DNA of 64,000 bases from Comamonas sp009360615 (GCF_035784015.1 NZ_JALKOW010000002.1); one strand, 5' to 3'; counted from the stretch's first letter, positions 10,611-19,457 are shown. Program-made: numbers and translations. The notes: generated by a model from the letters alone, not told the origin.

Positions 10611-11570
10611 TCAGCGCTCCATCTGCTGCCTGATCCACTCGGCGAGAAGCTGCTTCAACGACCCGGCGACCTCATCCTGCAGGGACAGCAGGCAGTACTG
10701 CGAGCCGTCCGGCACAAAACCCAGCGGCGCCACCAGCCTTCCGGCTGCAATATCGTCCTGCACCAGCAGCTTCGGTCCCATGGCCACGCCCAGGCCCGCT
10801 GCAGCGGCCTGCAGGCTCAGGTAGAAATGCTCGAGCACCAGATCCCCGGTCCCTGGCACTTGCTGCACCGGCACCGGGGGCTGGTCGGGTGCAGTTCGCC
10901 TCCAGTCCGCCCAGGCGCCGGGGCGCGTCCTGCTGTGCAACAGCGGGGCACCGCCACGCAACTCCAGACTGCCATGGGCCCCCGAGACAAAGAACTGCGC
11001 CAACCGATCCGGCTGGCAGACCGGCCCCATGCGCTCAGCGCACAAGGGCTGTACACGGACATTGCGACCCCAGTCGAAATCGTTGCGGCGTATGGCCAGG
11101 TCGATACCGCGCCCCCATTCGACAGCGCCGCCGCCGGCGACCAAGTGTACGGTGTGCTGCGGGTAGCGCGCCTGAAAGTCGCCCCAGCGCGGAATCAGCC
11201 AGCGCATGAGCAATGTGGGCTCGCAGGACAGCAGCAGCGGCCTGCCGGCGACCTGCTGGCGCACCGCCTGTGCAGCACGCGCCATCTGCGCCAGCCCGGC
11301 ATGGACGCCATCGAACAACAGACGGCCTGCGTCGTTGAGAAACACACGGCGATTGCGGCGCTCGAACAGCGGCCCCCCCAGTTCCTGCTCCACTGCGCGC
11401 ACCGCACGGCTGATGGCGCCATGGGTCAGATGCAGCTCATCGGCGGCGCGACTGAAGCTTTCCAGCCGCGCTGCGGCTTCAAAGCACCGCAAGGCCACCA
11501 GCGACGGCATGCGCTGAGGACCGACCATGACCTTCTGTGAGCTGGATTCACTATTTTCTTGAGAAATCAT
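10611..11570 (-). CDS. LysR-family regulator, probably of the divergent LysE exporter
   Basis: 319 residues. The N-terminal winged helix-turn-helix is clear (FEAAARLESFSRAADELHLT, ISRAVRAVEQELGGPLFER), after about 20 extra residues. The effector-binding domain follows with the GcvA-like pattern. It is transcribed divergently from the lysE-type gene with 116 bp between them, the classic arrangement for a LysR protein controlling its neighbour and itself. The start at 11570 could be shortened to an ATG near 11525 (MVGPQRMPSL). Confidence 0.9.
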   Translation of the reverse strand: MISQENSESSSQKVMVGPQRMPSLVALRCFEAAARLESFSRAADELHLTHGAISRAVRAVEQELGGPLFERRNRRVFLNDAGRLLFDGVHAGLAQMARAAQAVRQQVAGRPLLLSCEPTLLMRWLIPRWGDFQARYPQHTVHLVAGGGAVEWGRGIDLAIRRNDFDWGRNVRVQPLCAERMGPVCQPDRLAQFFVSGAHGSLELRGGAPLLHSRTRPGAWADWRRTAPDQPPVPVQQVPGTGDLVLEHFYLSLQAAAAGLGVAMGPKLLVQDDIAAGRLVAPLGFVPDGSQYCLLSLQDEVAGSLKQLLAEWIRQQMER

Positions 11571-11586
11571 CGTTATTCAAAAAGCT

Positions 11587-11619
11587 GCAACCGCCCTAGA
11601 TTTCAGGCCCATCGGTTGC
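11587..11619. promoter_or_regulatory. Candidate LysR operator
   Basis: The inverted repeat GCAACCG/CGGTTGC with 19 nt between the arms lies in the short divergent intergenic region. The arms are further apart than a typical T-N11-A site, so this is tentative. Confidence 0.35.
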
Positions 11620-11686
11620 TACCTGCCATTCTCCTGCAGAGCAGCTATCGAACAAACAGCAATTTGAACTCAACCATACACATCGC

Positions 11687-12334
11687 ATGAACGCCTGGTC
11701 AACCGTGATTCTCGTCACCTCTCTTGCCGTCATCAGCCCCGGCGCCGACTTCGCCCTGGTCACCCGCACCAGCCTGATGGAATCGCGCCGTGCAGGTCTG
11801 TGGGTCGCGCTGGGCATAGGCTGCGGCGTGCTGGTCCATGTCGGCTACACCCTGCTGGGGCTGGGCCTGGTTCTGCAGCGCCTGCCCTGGCTGTTCGACC
11901 TGCTCAGATATGCGGGTGCAGCCTATCTGGTCTGGCTGGGAATTTCTCTATGGCGCGGCGCCAGCCGTGCCAGCGAAGGTTCGTCAAAGCCTGCCTGCGG
12001 CGCTGCAACCGGGCATGCTGCCGGCCTCTCGCTTTTTGCACTGGGTTTTCTGACCAACGTGCTCAATCCCAAGACCGCGCTCTTCATCATCAGTCTGTTC
12101 ATGCAGGTCGCCGGCCTTGCCGTGCCCATGACCAGCCAGCTGGCCTACGGACTCTTCATCGCCTTGGCCCATGTGCTGTGGTTTGCGCTGGTCGCCTGCT
12201 TTTTTTCGACCCCGATACTGCAACTCAGGATGCAGGCTGTGCGCCCCTGGGTAGACCGCAGTCTGGGCATTGTGCTCATGGGCCTGGGTGGGTTGCTGAT
12301 CGGTGCCAGCACCGCACGGCAAATTCAATTTTGA
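11687..12334 (+). CDS. LysE/RhtB family amino-acid exporter
   Basis: 215 residues with six predicted membrane helices and the family signature near the N-terminus (VISPGADFALVTRTSL) followed by GLWVALGIGCGVLVH. Members export amino acids or related metabolites by proton exchange; the substrate (lysine, threonine, homoserine or other) is not determined by sequence. It is divergent from the LysR gene that probably controls it. The ATG at 11687 fits the family start; no strong ribosome site is visible. Confidence 0.88.
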   Translation: MNAWSTVILVTSLAVISPGADFALVTRTSLMESRRAGLWVALGIGCGVLVHVGYTLLGLGLVLQRLPWLFDLLRYAGAAYLVWLGISLWRGASRASEGSSKPACGAATGHAAGLSLFALGFLTNVLNPKTALFIISLFMQVAGLAVPMTSQLAYGLFIALAHVLWFALVACFFSTPILQLRMQAVRPWVDRSLGIVLMGLGGLLIGASTARQIQF

Positions 12335-12361
12335 TAGCTACTTGCAATTGATATGAAAGGG
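12331..12361. repeat. Possible fragment of the comamonad intergenic palindrome
   Basis: The segment beginning TGATAGCTACTTGCAATTGA right after the LysE stop resembles one half of the GATAGCTGC-type palindromes seen at 28717, 39835 and 42973. The second arm is absent. Confidence 0.3.
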
Positions 12362-12477
12362 TCTCAGGCCAACAGGGTGTTCAATAGCAGTATCTGCAAC
12401 GTAAACGACAGCTTTGGAGCGCTCACCCATGCCATGCTTGGTCGGCATCCGTGAAAAAGCCAGAGGAGACCAGCACC

Positions 12478-13059
12478 ATGAAGAATCGCTACCCCTTTCC
12501 CGATCTGAACAGCCTGCCGAAAGACATCCAGCAGCGCATTGCCGAAGTTCAGGAGAAAACCGGCTTCATCCCCAATGTGTTTCTGGCCTTTGCGCGCCGC
12601 CCCGCCGAGTGGAGGGCCTTCTTTGCCTACCACGACGCGCTGATGCTCAAGGAGGAAGGCAGCCTGAGCAAGGGCGAGCGCGAGATGATCGTCACGGCCA
12701 CCAGTGCCGCCAACCAGTGTCTGTTCTGCGTGGTGGCCCACGGCGCCATCTTGCGCATTCACGAGAAAAAGCCGCTGATTGCCGATCAGATAGCCGTCAA
12801 CTACCGCAAGGCCGACATCAGCCCGCGCGAGCGCGCGATGCTGGACTTTGCCATGAAGGTCTGCCTGCGCAGTCAGGACATCGACGATGCCGATCACGAG
12901 GCGCTCTATCCCCACGGCTTTGACGACGAGGATATCTGGGACATCGCGGCCATCACCGCCTTCTTCGGCCTGTCCAACCGCATGGCCAGCTTTGCGGGCA
13001 TGGTGCCCAATCCCGAGTTCTACCTCATGGGTCGCGTGCCGCGCGAGAAAAAGGCCTGA
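12478..13059 (+). CDS. AhpD-like peroxidase-related protein
   Basis: 193 residues from the ATG at 12478, which has GAGGAG about 9 nt upstream; this is preferred over the frame's earlier ATG at 12451. The carboxymuconolactone decarboxylase/AhpD fold is indicated by the paired cysteines in NQCLFCVVAHG (CxxC then His), and the length fits the uncharacterised peroxidase-related subfamily. Known relatives use the CxxC for thiol-dependent peroxide reduction. It sits alone between LysE and the YceI operon. Confidence 0.82.
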   Translation: MKNRYPFPDLNSLPKDIQQRIAEVQEKTGFIPNVFLAFARRPAEWRAFFAYHDALMLKEEGSLSKGEREMIVTATSAANQCLFCVVAHGAILRIHEKKPLIADQIAVNYRKADISPRERAMLDFAMKVCLRSQDIDDADHEALYPHGFDDEDIWDIAAITAFFGLSNRMASFAGMVPNPEFYLMGRVPREKKA

Positions 13060-13184
13060 AGCCAGAGGCAACAGGCTGTAACTCGTTGGCTGCAAGCGGT
13101 GCAACAGGCTCCCCGATGGCGCATCATCCCTTGCAGAGCAGCGGCCGATCCGGCACAGCGCTGCTGTGCCGGAGGGCTATCGAG

Positions 13185-13745
13185 ATGCGAAAACCCGTTT
13201 GCTGCCTCGCCGCACTCGCGACGTTCTGCGCCACAGCGGCGCATGCTGCCACATGGCAACTCGAGCCGGGGCCCGACAACCGGCTGGAATTCACGGTCAC
13301 TTTCGAGAAAGTGCCTGTGACGGGGGTGTTCAAGGACTTCGGCATCCGCTTCGATGTCGATCCGCGACAAGCTTCCGACAGCCACCTGAATGTCCGCATT
13401 CGCGTCAGCAGCGCTGATATGAACAGCAAGGATATCAACCAGGCCATCGCCGGCCAGGACTGGTTTGACTTTGCCCGCTTCCCCGAGGCGGTCTTCGATA
13501 CCCGCGAAATTATCGGCACTGCAGGCACCGACCGTCATCTGGCACGCGGCACGCTGCTGCTGAAGGGCGTTCGACAGCCGCTGACGCTGCCGTTCAGCTG
13601 GAAGCCCGAGGAACGCCTGCTCGAAGGGGAATTCCTGACCCGCCGCGCCCTCTTCGGAATAGGCACGGGACAGTGGCAGGGCAACGATGCCGTCGGCGAC
13701 GAGGTGAAAGTGAAATTTCGCGCCCGGCTGCGCGAGCTGCCATGA
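13185..13745 (+). CDS. Periplasmic YceI-family protein
   Basis: 186 residues. The signal peptide MRKPVCCLAALATFCATAAHA is followed by a YceI domain (FTVTFEKVPVTGVFKDFGI, then FPEAVFDT and GTLLLKGVRQPLTLPF). YceI proteins form a lipocalin-like barrel that binds polyisoprenoid chains in the periplasm. The ATG at 13185 has GGAGGG 8 nt upstream and starts the signal peptide; the frame extends upstream but without that feature. The stop overlaps the start of the next gene by 4 bp (ATGA), the first of two such overlaps in this operon. Confidence 0.88.
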   Translation: MRKPVCCLAALATFCATAAHAATWQLEPGPDNRLEFTVTFEKVPVTGVFKDFGIRFDVDPRQASDSHLNVRIRVSSADMNSKDINQAIAGQDWFDFARFPEAVFDTREIIGTAGTDRHLARGTLLLKGVRQPLTLPFSWKPEERLLEGEFLTRRALFGIGTGQWQGNDAVGDEVKVKFRARLRELP

Positions 13746-14479
13746 AGGCCTTCAAACTGCTGCTTGCGCTCATGACGGCCCTGACGGCCCTCGTGACCCT
13801 GATCGCCGGATGCTCGCAACCAGCACTGGAAACGGCGCAGGCCACGCGCGGGCAGGCCAGGCCTGCGGACTTTCCTGCGGCCTTCTACAAACAGGCCGCT
13901 GCCAGCGGTCAGGAAGTACTGCAGGTCGAGCCCACGCGCTCGCTGGTCTTCATCACCGTGCGTCGTGCCGGCACCCTGGCCAGCCTGGGGCACGATCATG
14001 TGGTGGCCAGCCGGCAACTGCAAGGCTATGTGTCGCCGCGGCTGGGCCGGGCCGATCTGTATGTGGCGCTGGACAGTCTCTCGGTCGACGAGCCCGCTCT
14101 GCGCGCCATGGCAGGCCTGGACACCCAGCCCAGCGCCAGCGATATCGAGGGAACCCGCAGCAATATGCGGACCAGGGTGCTGCAGACCTCGCTCCATCCG
14201 TTTGCCCGCGTTCAGGTGCGCAGCGACCCGGATGCGGAGGGTGAGGTATCGCTGGCCGTGGAACTCACCATTCACGGCGTCACGCGCAGCCTCAGCGTGC
14301 CGGCGCGGATCGACAAGAAACCAGGAACAGTCCACATCCGCGGCGCGCTGAGCCTCGACCAGTCAAGCTTCGGCATCACGCCGTTTTCCATCCTGGGCGG
14401 TGCCATCCAGGTCCGGGACCGGCTCGATATGGGATTCGACGTGCTCGCCGGCCCGCTGAGGCAGGAAGCCGGGCCATGA
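13742..14479 (+). CDS. YceI-like lipoprotein
   Basis: 245 residues, beginning inside the stop of the previous gene (ATGA overlap). The N-terminus is a lipoprotein signal (LTALVTLIAGC, Cys at about 23). The body is a diverged YceI domain: VFITVRRAGTLASLGHDHVV, a middle segment RTRVLQTSLHPFARV, and ELTIHGVTRSLSVPAR. Several cytochrome-associated YceI proteins share the LGHDH pattern. It is probably anchored to a membrane and binds a lipid or isoprenoid. The stop overlaps the next start by 4 bp. Confidence 0.82.
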   Translation: MKAFKLLLALMTALTALVTLIAGCSQPALETAQATRGQARPADFPAAFYKQAAASGQEVLQVEPTRSLVFITVRRAGTLASLGHDHVVASRQLQGYVSPRLGRADLYVALDSLSVDEPALRAMAGLDTQPSASDIEGTRSNMRTRVLQTSLHPFARVQVRSDPDAEGEVSLAVELTIHGVTRSLSVPARIDKKPGTVHIRGALSLDQSSFGITPFSILGGAIQVRDRLDMGFDVLAGPLRQEAGP

Positions 14480-15063
14480 GAGCAGTCCGCTGGCGTGCCC
14501 TCGGTGCAGCACTGAGCCTGGTCTGCAGCAGTGCGCCGATGTCGGCGCAACAGCTGCAGATCGAGACCACCGAACACGATGAAGCCGTGCTGGTGAATGC
14601 CACGGCCACAATGCAGGTCAGGCCGGCCACCGCCTGGAACGTGATTTCCGATTACGACCACCTGGCCGAATTCGTGCCGGGAATGCACAGCTCCCGCGTC
14701 CTGCGGCGCAATGGCAATCAGGTGCTGGTGGAGCAGAAAGGCAGCCTTGGATTTCTGTTCTTTCAACAGGCGATCGAGATCCGGCTGGCCGTGATCGAAT
14801 GGCCGCAGCAGCGCATCGTCGCCCGAGCGGTTGGCGGCAACCTCCAGCAGATGGATGGCAGCTATACCCTTGAAACCCTGGATGATGGCCGCGTGCGCCT
14901 GAGCTACAGCGGCCGGCTGGTTCCTGCATTCACCATCCCTGCGATGCTCGGGAAGCCGGTGGTGCGCCAGTTGCTCACACGCCAGTTCAAGGCACTGGTG
15001 GATGAAATCCTGCGTCGCGAGGCACTGAGCCTCGGAAGCGGCAACCCGTCATCCAACAATTAG
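14476..15063 (+). CDS. Exported START/SRPBCC-fold protein
   Basis: 195 residues with a signal peptide (ALGAALSLVCSSAPMSA) followed by a START-like domain: VRPATAWNVISDYDHLAEFVPG near residue 50, and RLSYSGRLVP in the second half. Most polyketide cyclase/START proteins are cytoplasmic; an exported one is less usual. It begins in the stop of the YceI lipoprotein gene (ATGA). Together with the two YceI-like proteins it makes a tightly coupled set of three exported hydrophobic-ligand-binding folds. The ligand is unknown. Confidence 0.8.
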   Translation: MRAVRWRALGAALSLVCSSAPMSAQQLQIETTEHDEAVLVNATATMQVRPATAWNVISDYDHLAEFVPGMHSSRVLRRNGNQVLVEQKGSLGFLFFQQAIEIRLAVIEWPQQRIVARAVGGNLQQMDGSYTLETLDDGRVRLSYSGRLVPAFTIPAMLGKPVVRQLLTRQFKALVDEILRREALSLGSGNPSSNN

Positions 15064-15155
15064 CGCAAAGCCACTCATTGCAGGCAGTACTGCCGGATTT
15101 TCCGTGACGATCCGACAAAGCGATCCAGGGCATATCCAAGCCTGCACAGAGCGAT

Positions 15156-15173
15156 TTGCCGGATCGCCGGCAA
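15156..15173. terminator. Hairpin between convergent genes
   Basis: Stem TTGCCGG/CCGGCAA with an ATCG loop in the 160-bp convergent gap between the START gene and rtcB. It has no T-run, so termination is uncertain. Confidence 0.4.
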
Positions 15174-15222
15174 GCCACGACTGCCGGCACTCGTTCATCA
15201 AGCGCCGGCCGCCCTGGGGTTT

Positions 15223-16626
15223 TCAGGCCTTGAAAGTCAGCCAGGGCTTCAACCGCAGGCTCGCCGTGATCAACCCCGCCTCCTCCTGCGCCTGCAGAAC
15301 CGGCCCCACAGGTTTGTAGGCACTGGGGGCTTCCTCGATCAAGCGCTCCTCGCGCAGGGTGATGCACTGCCACATGGACTCGATCAGCGGCTGCTTCATG
15401 CGGCGTGTGTCCTGTCTCCGCACCTGCCGACCTGCGCCGTGGCTGCACGATTGCAGCCAGTCTTCATGGCCCAGGCCCTTGACAAGGAAGGAGTAGTCAC
15501 CCATGGAGCCCGGAATCAGCGCCCACTGGCCGTCGTGCGCCGGGGTCGAGCCCTTGCGGTGCACATTGAACTCGCCTTCGGTCATCACGACGTTGTGCGG
15601 CACATCCACAATCAGGCGCGATGCATCGGGCGCGGCAATGTCCTCCAGTTCTTTGCGCACCAGTTCGGCCAGCGCCATGCGGTTGAACCATGCATAGCGC
15701 GCGGCCACGCCCATGGCCTGCAGGTAATCCTGCGCCAGCGCACCGCTCAGACCATACAGGCCGTGCCGCGGGTGTTTGATGCCTTGCGGCCATTGCTGCC
15801 TGGCCAGATCCATCCAGCGGAGGCCGACATAAAAGCCGACATCGCGCGAGCCGGTATGGATCATTACCGTGACATCACCCTTCTTGAGCCCTGCCGCATA
15901 GGCGGCGTGGCGATCGAAAATCTCGTCGACCACGCAGAACTCCAGAAAATGATTGCCAGAGCCCAGGTCGGCGGCAGACGGCGGGCGCAACAACTCACGC
16001 GGCTGCATCAGGGCTTCGGGCGCGTAACGACTGCGGCCCGCAAAGCCTTGCAGGCCCACGCACTCGGCCAGTTCGGCTTGCAGGCGGTCGCGGTTCACGC
16101 CTTGCCATAGACCCACGTCAGGCAACTGCTCAATAAAGGCCTGGGGGCCCTCGTCGAACAATGCCTTGAAGCCTGCGCTGCGCACGGGGACATCGCGCCC
16201 GTTCTGCAAGATGACGCGGGTCAGCCGCTGCACGATGTTGCTTTTGTGCAGCTCGGCCTGCGCCTGGGTCAGGCCCGTGCTCAGCAGGCGTATGCCGCAG
16301 TTGATATCCGTGCCGATGGCCGCAGGAATCACGAAATCCGGCGATGTCGCCACCACGGCCCCCACTGGCGCAATGCTGCCGGGGTGAAAGTCCGGCGTGG
16401 CACAGGCTTTGCAGACTGCGCCATGGCCTTGCGGGTCGGCGACCGAGGCAAAGTCCAGCAGCTGGCTGACGGCCTTGTGCTCCAGCGGCAGACTGTCAGG
16501 CAGCAAAACCGTGGCGGCCGCCTGCTCGTTATGGATTTGATAGATATGGTCCCGATAGGAGACCTGGATGCCCTGACGTGACAGGGCTTTTTGCAGTCGG
16601 GAAAACTTCCCGGAAAGATGGGGCAT
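15223..16626 (-). CDS. rtcB: RtcB-family RNA-splicing ligase
   Basis: 467 residues from the ATG at 16626 (MPHLSGKFSRL). Metal and guanylylation motifs are visible: ATPDFHPGS, GTDINCGIRLL (the metal-binding Cys), GSGNHFLEF, HTGSRDVGF, HNVVMTEGEFNVHRKG and the guanylylated-histidine motif SHGAGRQVRR. RtcB joins RNA 3'-phosphate (or 2',3'-cyclic phosphate) ends to 5'-hydroxyl ends using GTP and manganese, repairing cleaved tRNA or rRNA. Neither the RtcA cyclase nor the sigma-54 activator RtcR is adjacent. Upstream starts (16659, 16701) lack better ribosome sites. Confidence 0.9.
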   Translation of the reverse strand: MPHLSGKFSRLQKALSRQGIQVSYRDHIYQIHNEQAAATVLLPDSLPLEHKAVSQLLDFASVADPQGHGAVCKACATPDFHPGSIAPVGAVVATSPDFVIPAAIGTDINCGIRLLSTGLTQAQAELHKSNIVQRLTRVILQNGRDVPVRSAGFKALFDEGPQAFIEQLPDVGLWQGVNRDRLQAELAECVGLQGFAGRSRYAPEALMQPRELLRPPSAADLGSGNHFLEFCVVDEIFDRHAAYAAGLKKGDVTVMIHTGSRDVGFYVGLRWMDLARQQWPQGIKHPRHGLYGLSGALAQDYLQAMGVAARYAWFNRMALAELVRKELEDIAAPDASRLIVDVPHNVVMTEGEFNVHRKGSTPAHDGQWALIPGSMGDYSFLVKGLGHEDWLQSCSHGAGRQVRRQDTRRMKQPLIESMWQCITLREERLIEEAPSAYKPVGPVLQAQEEAGLITASLRLKPWLTFKA

Positions 16627-16815
16627 GATGCTGAGAAAAACAGGTACGCAACAGCGCATCTCCGAATCTGGGAGATGCAACGCACCTTCGAGCAGCAGCA
16701 TCAGGAAGGATGGGTAAGCAGCAGATTCTAATGATTAGCGGCCCGGCCGCCAAGCATCAGTGTTGCCGACAGGCTGCGGTGCACTTGATAGGCCAAGGAA
16801 CCTTTCATCAGGACT

Positions 16816-17205
16816 TCAATCAAGAAAGCGCGCTGCCACGGCGGGGTCCGGCATCAGGCACTGCTCGCTTTTGCCAAACCAGCGGTAACGGTTTCTGGCA
16901 ATCTGGCGATAGAGCGCGTCGCGCAATGCAGCGGGTACCAGTCGGAACAGCGCCGTCAGGCGCCAGGGCCAGCCCAGTGCGTGCAGCACGCGCAGAATGG
17001 CATCGGTGTGCTGCCAGGAGCGTGAGCCGTCCACCAGCAGCAGGGTCTGCAGACCTTCTATGCGCAAGCCTGCATCGGCCAACAGCTTGCCGCCGACCTC
17101 GCCCTGTATGGCGGCGAACTGAAAAATGCCCTGCTGGTCGTGCTTGAGCAAGAACTGCACCCAGCCATTGCACAACAGACGTTGCGCATCAAAGACCACA
17201 ATCAT
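16816..17205 (-). CDS. DUF393 (DCC family) protein lacking the first cysteine
   Basis: 129 residues of the DCC thiol-disulfide oxidoreductase-like family. The family normally opens with a DGxCxxC motif; here the sequence is FDAQRLLCNGW, so the second Cys is kept and the first is Arg. Other landmarks are present (TDAILRVLHALG, RDALYRQIARNRYRWFG). A CxxC-dependent function is therefore unlikely. It starts 4 bp inside the end of a damaged DUF4166 gene, which suggests that the whole operon is decaying. Confidence 0.75.
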   Translation of the reverse strand: MIVVFDAQRLLCNGWVQFLLKHDQQGIFQFAAIQGEVGGKLLADAGLRIEGLQTLLLVDGSRSWQHTDAILRVLHALGWPWRLTALFRLVPAALRDALYRQIARNRYRWFGKSEQCLMPDPAVAARFLD

Positions 17206-17483
17206 GCTTTTTCCTTGGGCAGCAACAGATAGCCACGATAACTGGCCACCACGCCGATCAGCGGTACAGCAGCCTCGATATGAAACTCCCCCTCAGCGGC
17301 CGTGCGCGGCGTACCCAGGGCCAGGGCCAGCAACCTGGCCAGCAGCGTCCGGGGCGCGCCGGTCTGTACCCTGCCCTCCAACTCATGCTCGCCCTGCAGA
17401 CGGTGAAAGCGCTGCAGCGCGGCATCGAGCCTGCCAAACTCTTCACCCATGGCCTGCTGAAACAAGGAAGCGCTCTGCGTCAT
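17202..17483 (-). pseudogene. DUF4166 protein with probable internal deletion
   Basis: The 93-residue frame begins like DUF4166 (LFQQAMGEEFGRLDAALQRFHRLQG, then LLARLLALALGTPR) and jumps after about 63 residues to what looks like the family's C-terminal end (GEFHIEAAVPLIGVVASYRGYL). The usual middle, about 80-100 residues with a WxRxF-type motif, is missing, so I read this as an in-frame internal deletion. The start overlaps the upstream frame's stop (17480-17483) and the stop overlaps the DUF393 start. The domain recall is from memory; a profile search would settle it. Confidence 0.55.
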
Positions 17484-17845
17484 GGGGCCAGCTCCTGCAT
17501 CCGGATGTCCAGCCCCCGAGCCTCGGCCATGAAGTCCTGCAGCGTCAGCAGCCCCATGCAGGGCCGGGCACCAGGCGCCAGCGCTGCACCTGCGGCCAGC
17601 TTGCGCACCAGTGCACTGGCGGCCAGCGTGGGAACATAAGGCCCGTCACCCGGGCCCGCCGTCAGCACCCAGCTGCGCTGGCTGGCTTGCCCCCGGGCAT
17701 CCAGCCCGCTGACGGTGACATGCATGGCGCCCACATCGCTGCCCCGCTTCTTGAACCAGTCCGCCATGCGCTTGAGCATGCGCGCATGGGTGGACGCCAG
17801 CCAGGCCATGGCATTCATGCCCCGGTGCAGAAGCGGCAGCTCAAG
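17480..17845 (-). pseudogene. C-terminal remnant of a saccharopine dehydrogenase-like oxidoreductase
   Basis: The frame reads LPLLHRGMNAMAWLASTHARM, continuing to TAGPGDGPYVPTLAASALVRK and GLLTLQDF, which matches the C-terminal end of saccharopine dehydrogenase-like NAD(P)-binding proteins. Reading upstream, a TGA follows after nine codons, and no frame in the next 275 bp carries the Rossmann-fold N-terminus. The gene has therefore lost most of its 5' part. Such genes commonly precede DUF4166 genes, as here. Confidence 0.6.
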
Positions 17846-18121
17846 TCAGGCACCCAATCTGACGCCGCAGTTCGGATGCCGAAGCGGCAGCAATGCAAGA
17901 TCGGGCACATCGCAGGCCGACGGCAACCGCCGCCCCACGGAAGCCGGATAGTCATGTGCATGACTCCGATCACGGCCTGCTGGCCCGCAACGGGCAGTGG
18001 CTTGAGCGGGGATCCCGGGCCAGACCTTCAAGCAGCGCATGCGCCGCAGTAGTCGAGCCCCAGTGTACGGGACACAATTTCCGCCCCGGAGCCCGGCGCG
18101 ACAGCCGCCTTCATGACTTGC
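17846..18121. other. Degenerate DNA upstream of the decaying operon
   Basis: I see no intact gene in these 276 bp between the broken saccharopine dehydrogenase frame and dctD. Short open stretches on the minus strand are not recognisable. It probably holds scrambled remains of the deleted gene. Confidence 0.4.
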
Positions 18122-19444
18122 TCAAAGCCCGTACTTGCGAATCTTGTCGTGCAGTGTGGTCTTCGGCGTATGCAGCGCCTGCGCCGTACGCGTCAGATTG
18201 CCTTCGTTGTTGCGCAGGGCTTCGGAAATCAGGGAGCGCTCTATGGACTCCATGGTCGATGCCAGCGAAGCAGCAGCCCCGGGCGCGGCGCCGGGTGGGG
18301 ATATGCCGGCATCCAGCCCCAGCGTGATCCGCTCGGCCGCGTTGCGCAGCTCGCGCACATTGCCGGGCCAGTCGTGGGCCAGCAAGGTCTGAAGACGCTG
18401 CGGTGTCAGCTCGGCCACGGGGCGCTGGTGGCGGGCCGCCGCCTGCAGCGCAAAATGCTCGAACAGCAGCGCAACATCCTCACGGCGCTCGCGCAGCGGG
18501 GGCAGGTTCACGGTCGCCACATTGAGACGGTAGTAGAGATCGGAACGAAACAGGCCCTGGCGACTGAGTTCCAGCAAATCCACCTTGGTGGCAGCAATCA
18601 CACGGCAGTCCACGGGAATGAGCGTGTTCGATCCCAGGCGCTCCAGCACCCGCTCCTGCAACACGCGCAGCAGTTTGGCCTGCATGGCCAGTGGCATGCT
18701 TTCGATCTCGTCGAGAAACAGCGTGCCGCCGCTGGCATGCTCGATCTTTCCGATGCGCTTCTTGCCTGCACCGGTGAAGGCTCCGGCCTCGCTGCCGAAC
18801 ATTTCGCTGTCAAACAGGGTCTCCGGCAAGCCGCCGCAGTTGATGGCGACGAAATTGCCGCTTTTGCGTCGGCTGGACTCGTGCAGGCTGCGCGCGACTC
18901 TTTCCTTGCCGGTGCCGGTTTCCCCCCAGATCAGCACATCGGCCTCACTGGCCGCAAGGCTCTGCAAGGTGCTGCGCAGCAGCTGCATGGGCAGCGAGCG
19001 CCCCAGCAGCTGGTGCTGCAACACATCCCGGCTCTGCAGTTGCTGGCGCAGGCTGCGCACCTCCAGCACCAGGCGCCGACGCTCCAGCGCACGTCCCACG
19101 CTCTCCACCAGACGTTCGGGGGCAAACGGCTTCTCCAGAAAATCGTCCGCGCCATCCTTCATGGCCTGCACGGCCATGGAGATATCGCCATGACCGGTGA
19201 TGAGAATCACAGGCAGTTCAGGGTCCAGAGCGCGAATGGCCGCCAGCAGCTCCAGCCCGCTCATCTGCGGCAAGCGGATATCGCTGACCACCACGCCGGC
19301 GAAATCCGTCGAAAGGCGCTTCTGTGCCTGCTCGGCACTGCTCACACAGACACAGTCCAGGCCTTCGAGGCGCATGGTCTGCTCGCAGGCCATGGCGACA
19401 TCGGCATCGTCTTCAACGATCAGGACTTGGAGGAAAGGGTTCAT
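18122..19444 (-). CDS. dctD: C4-dicarboxylate sigma-54 response regulator DctD
   Basis: 440 residues in three domains. Receiver (1-120): VLIVEDDADV, phosphorylatable Asp in VVSDIRLPQMSG, Lys in FLEKPF. AAA+ sigma-54 activator (about 145-370): Walker A GETGTGKE, the sigma-54 contact loop GAFTGA, Walker B GGTLFLDEIE, and the arginine-rich LPPLRERREDV. C-terminal Fis-type helix-turn-helix (NLTRTAQALHTPKTTLHDKIRKYGL). Paired with the kinase 13 bp upstream and the transporter gene dctA, it should activate dctA from the sigma-54 promoter at 22856-22872 when C4-dicarboxylates are sensed. Confidence 0.93.
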   Translation of the reverse strand: MNPFLQVLIVEDDADVAMACEQTMRLEGLDCVCVSSAEQAQKRLSTDFAGVVVSDIRLPQMSGLELLAAIRALDPELPVILITGHGDISMAVQAMKDGADDFLEKPFAPERLVESVGRALERRRLVLEVRSLRQQLQSRDVLQHQLLGRSLPMQLLRSTLQSLAASEADVLIWGETGTGKERVARSLHESSRRKSGNFVAINCGGLPETLFDSEMFGSEAGAFTGAGKKRIGKIEHASGGTLFLDEIESMPLAMQAKLLRVLQERVLERLGSNTLIPVDCRVIAATKVDLLELSRQGLFRSDLYYRLNVATVNLPPLRERREDVALLFEHFALQAAARHQRPVAELTPQRLQTLLAHDWPGNVRELRNAAERITLGLDAGISPPGAAPGAAASLASTMESIERSLISEALRNNEGNLTRTAQALHTPKTTLHDKIRKYGL

Positions 19445-19457
19445 GGGCGGCGTGCAA

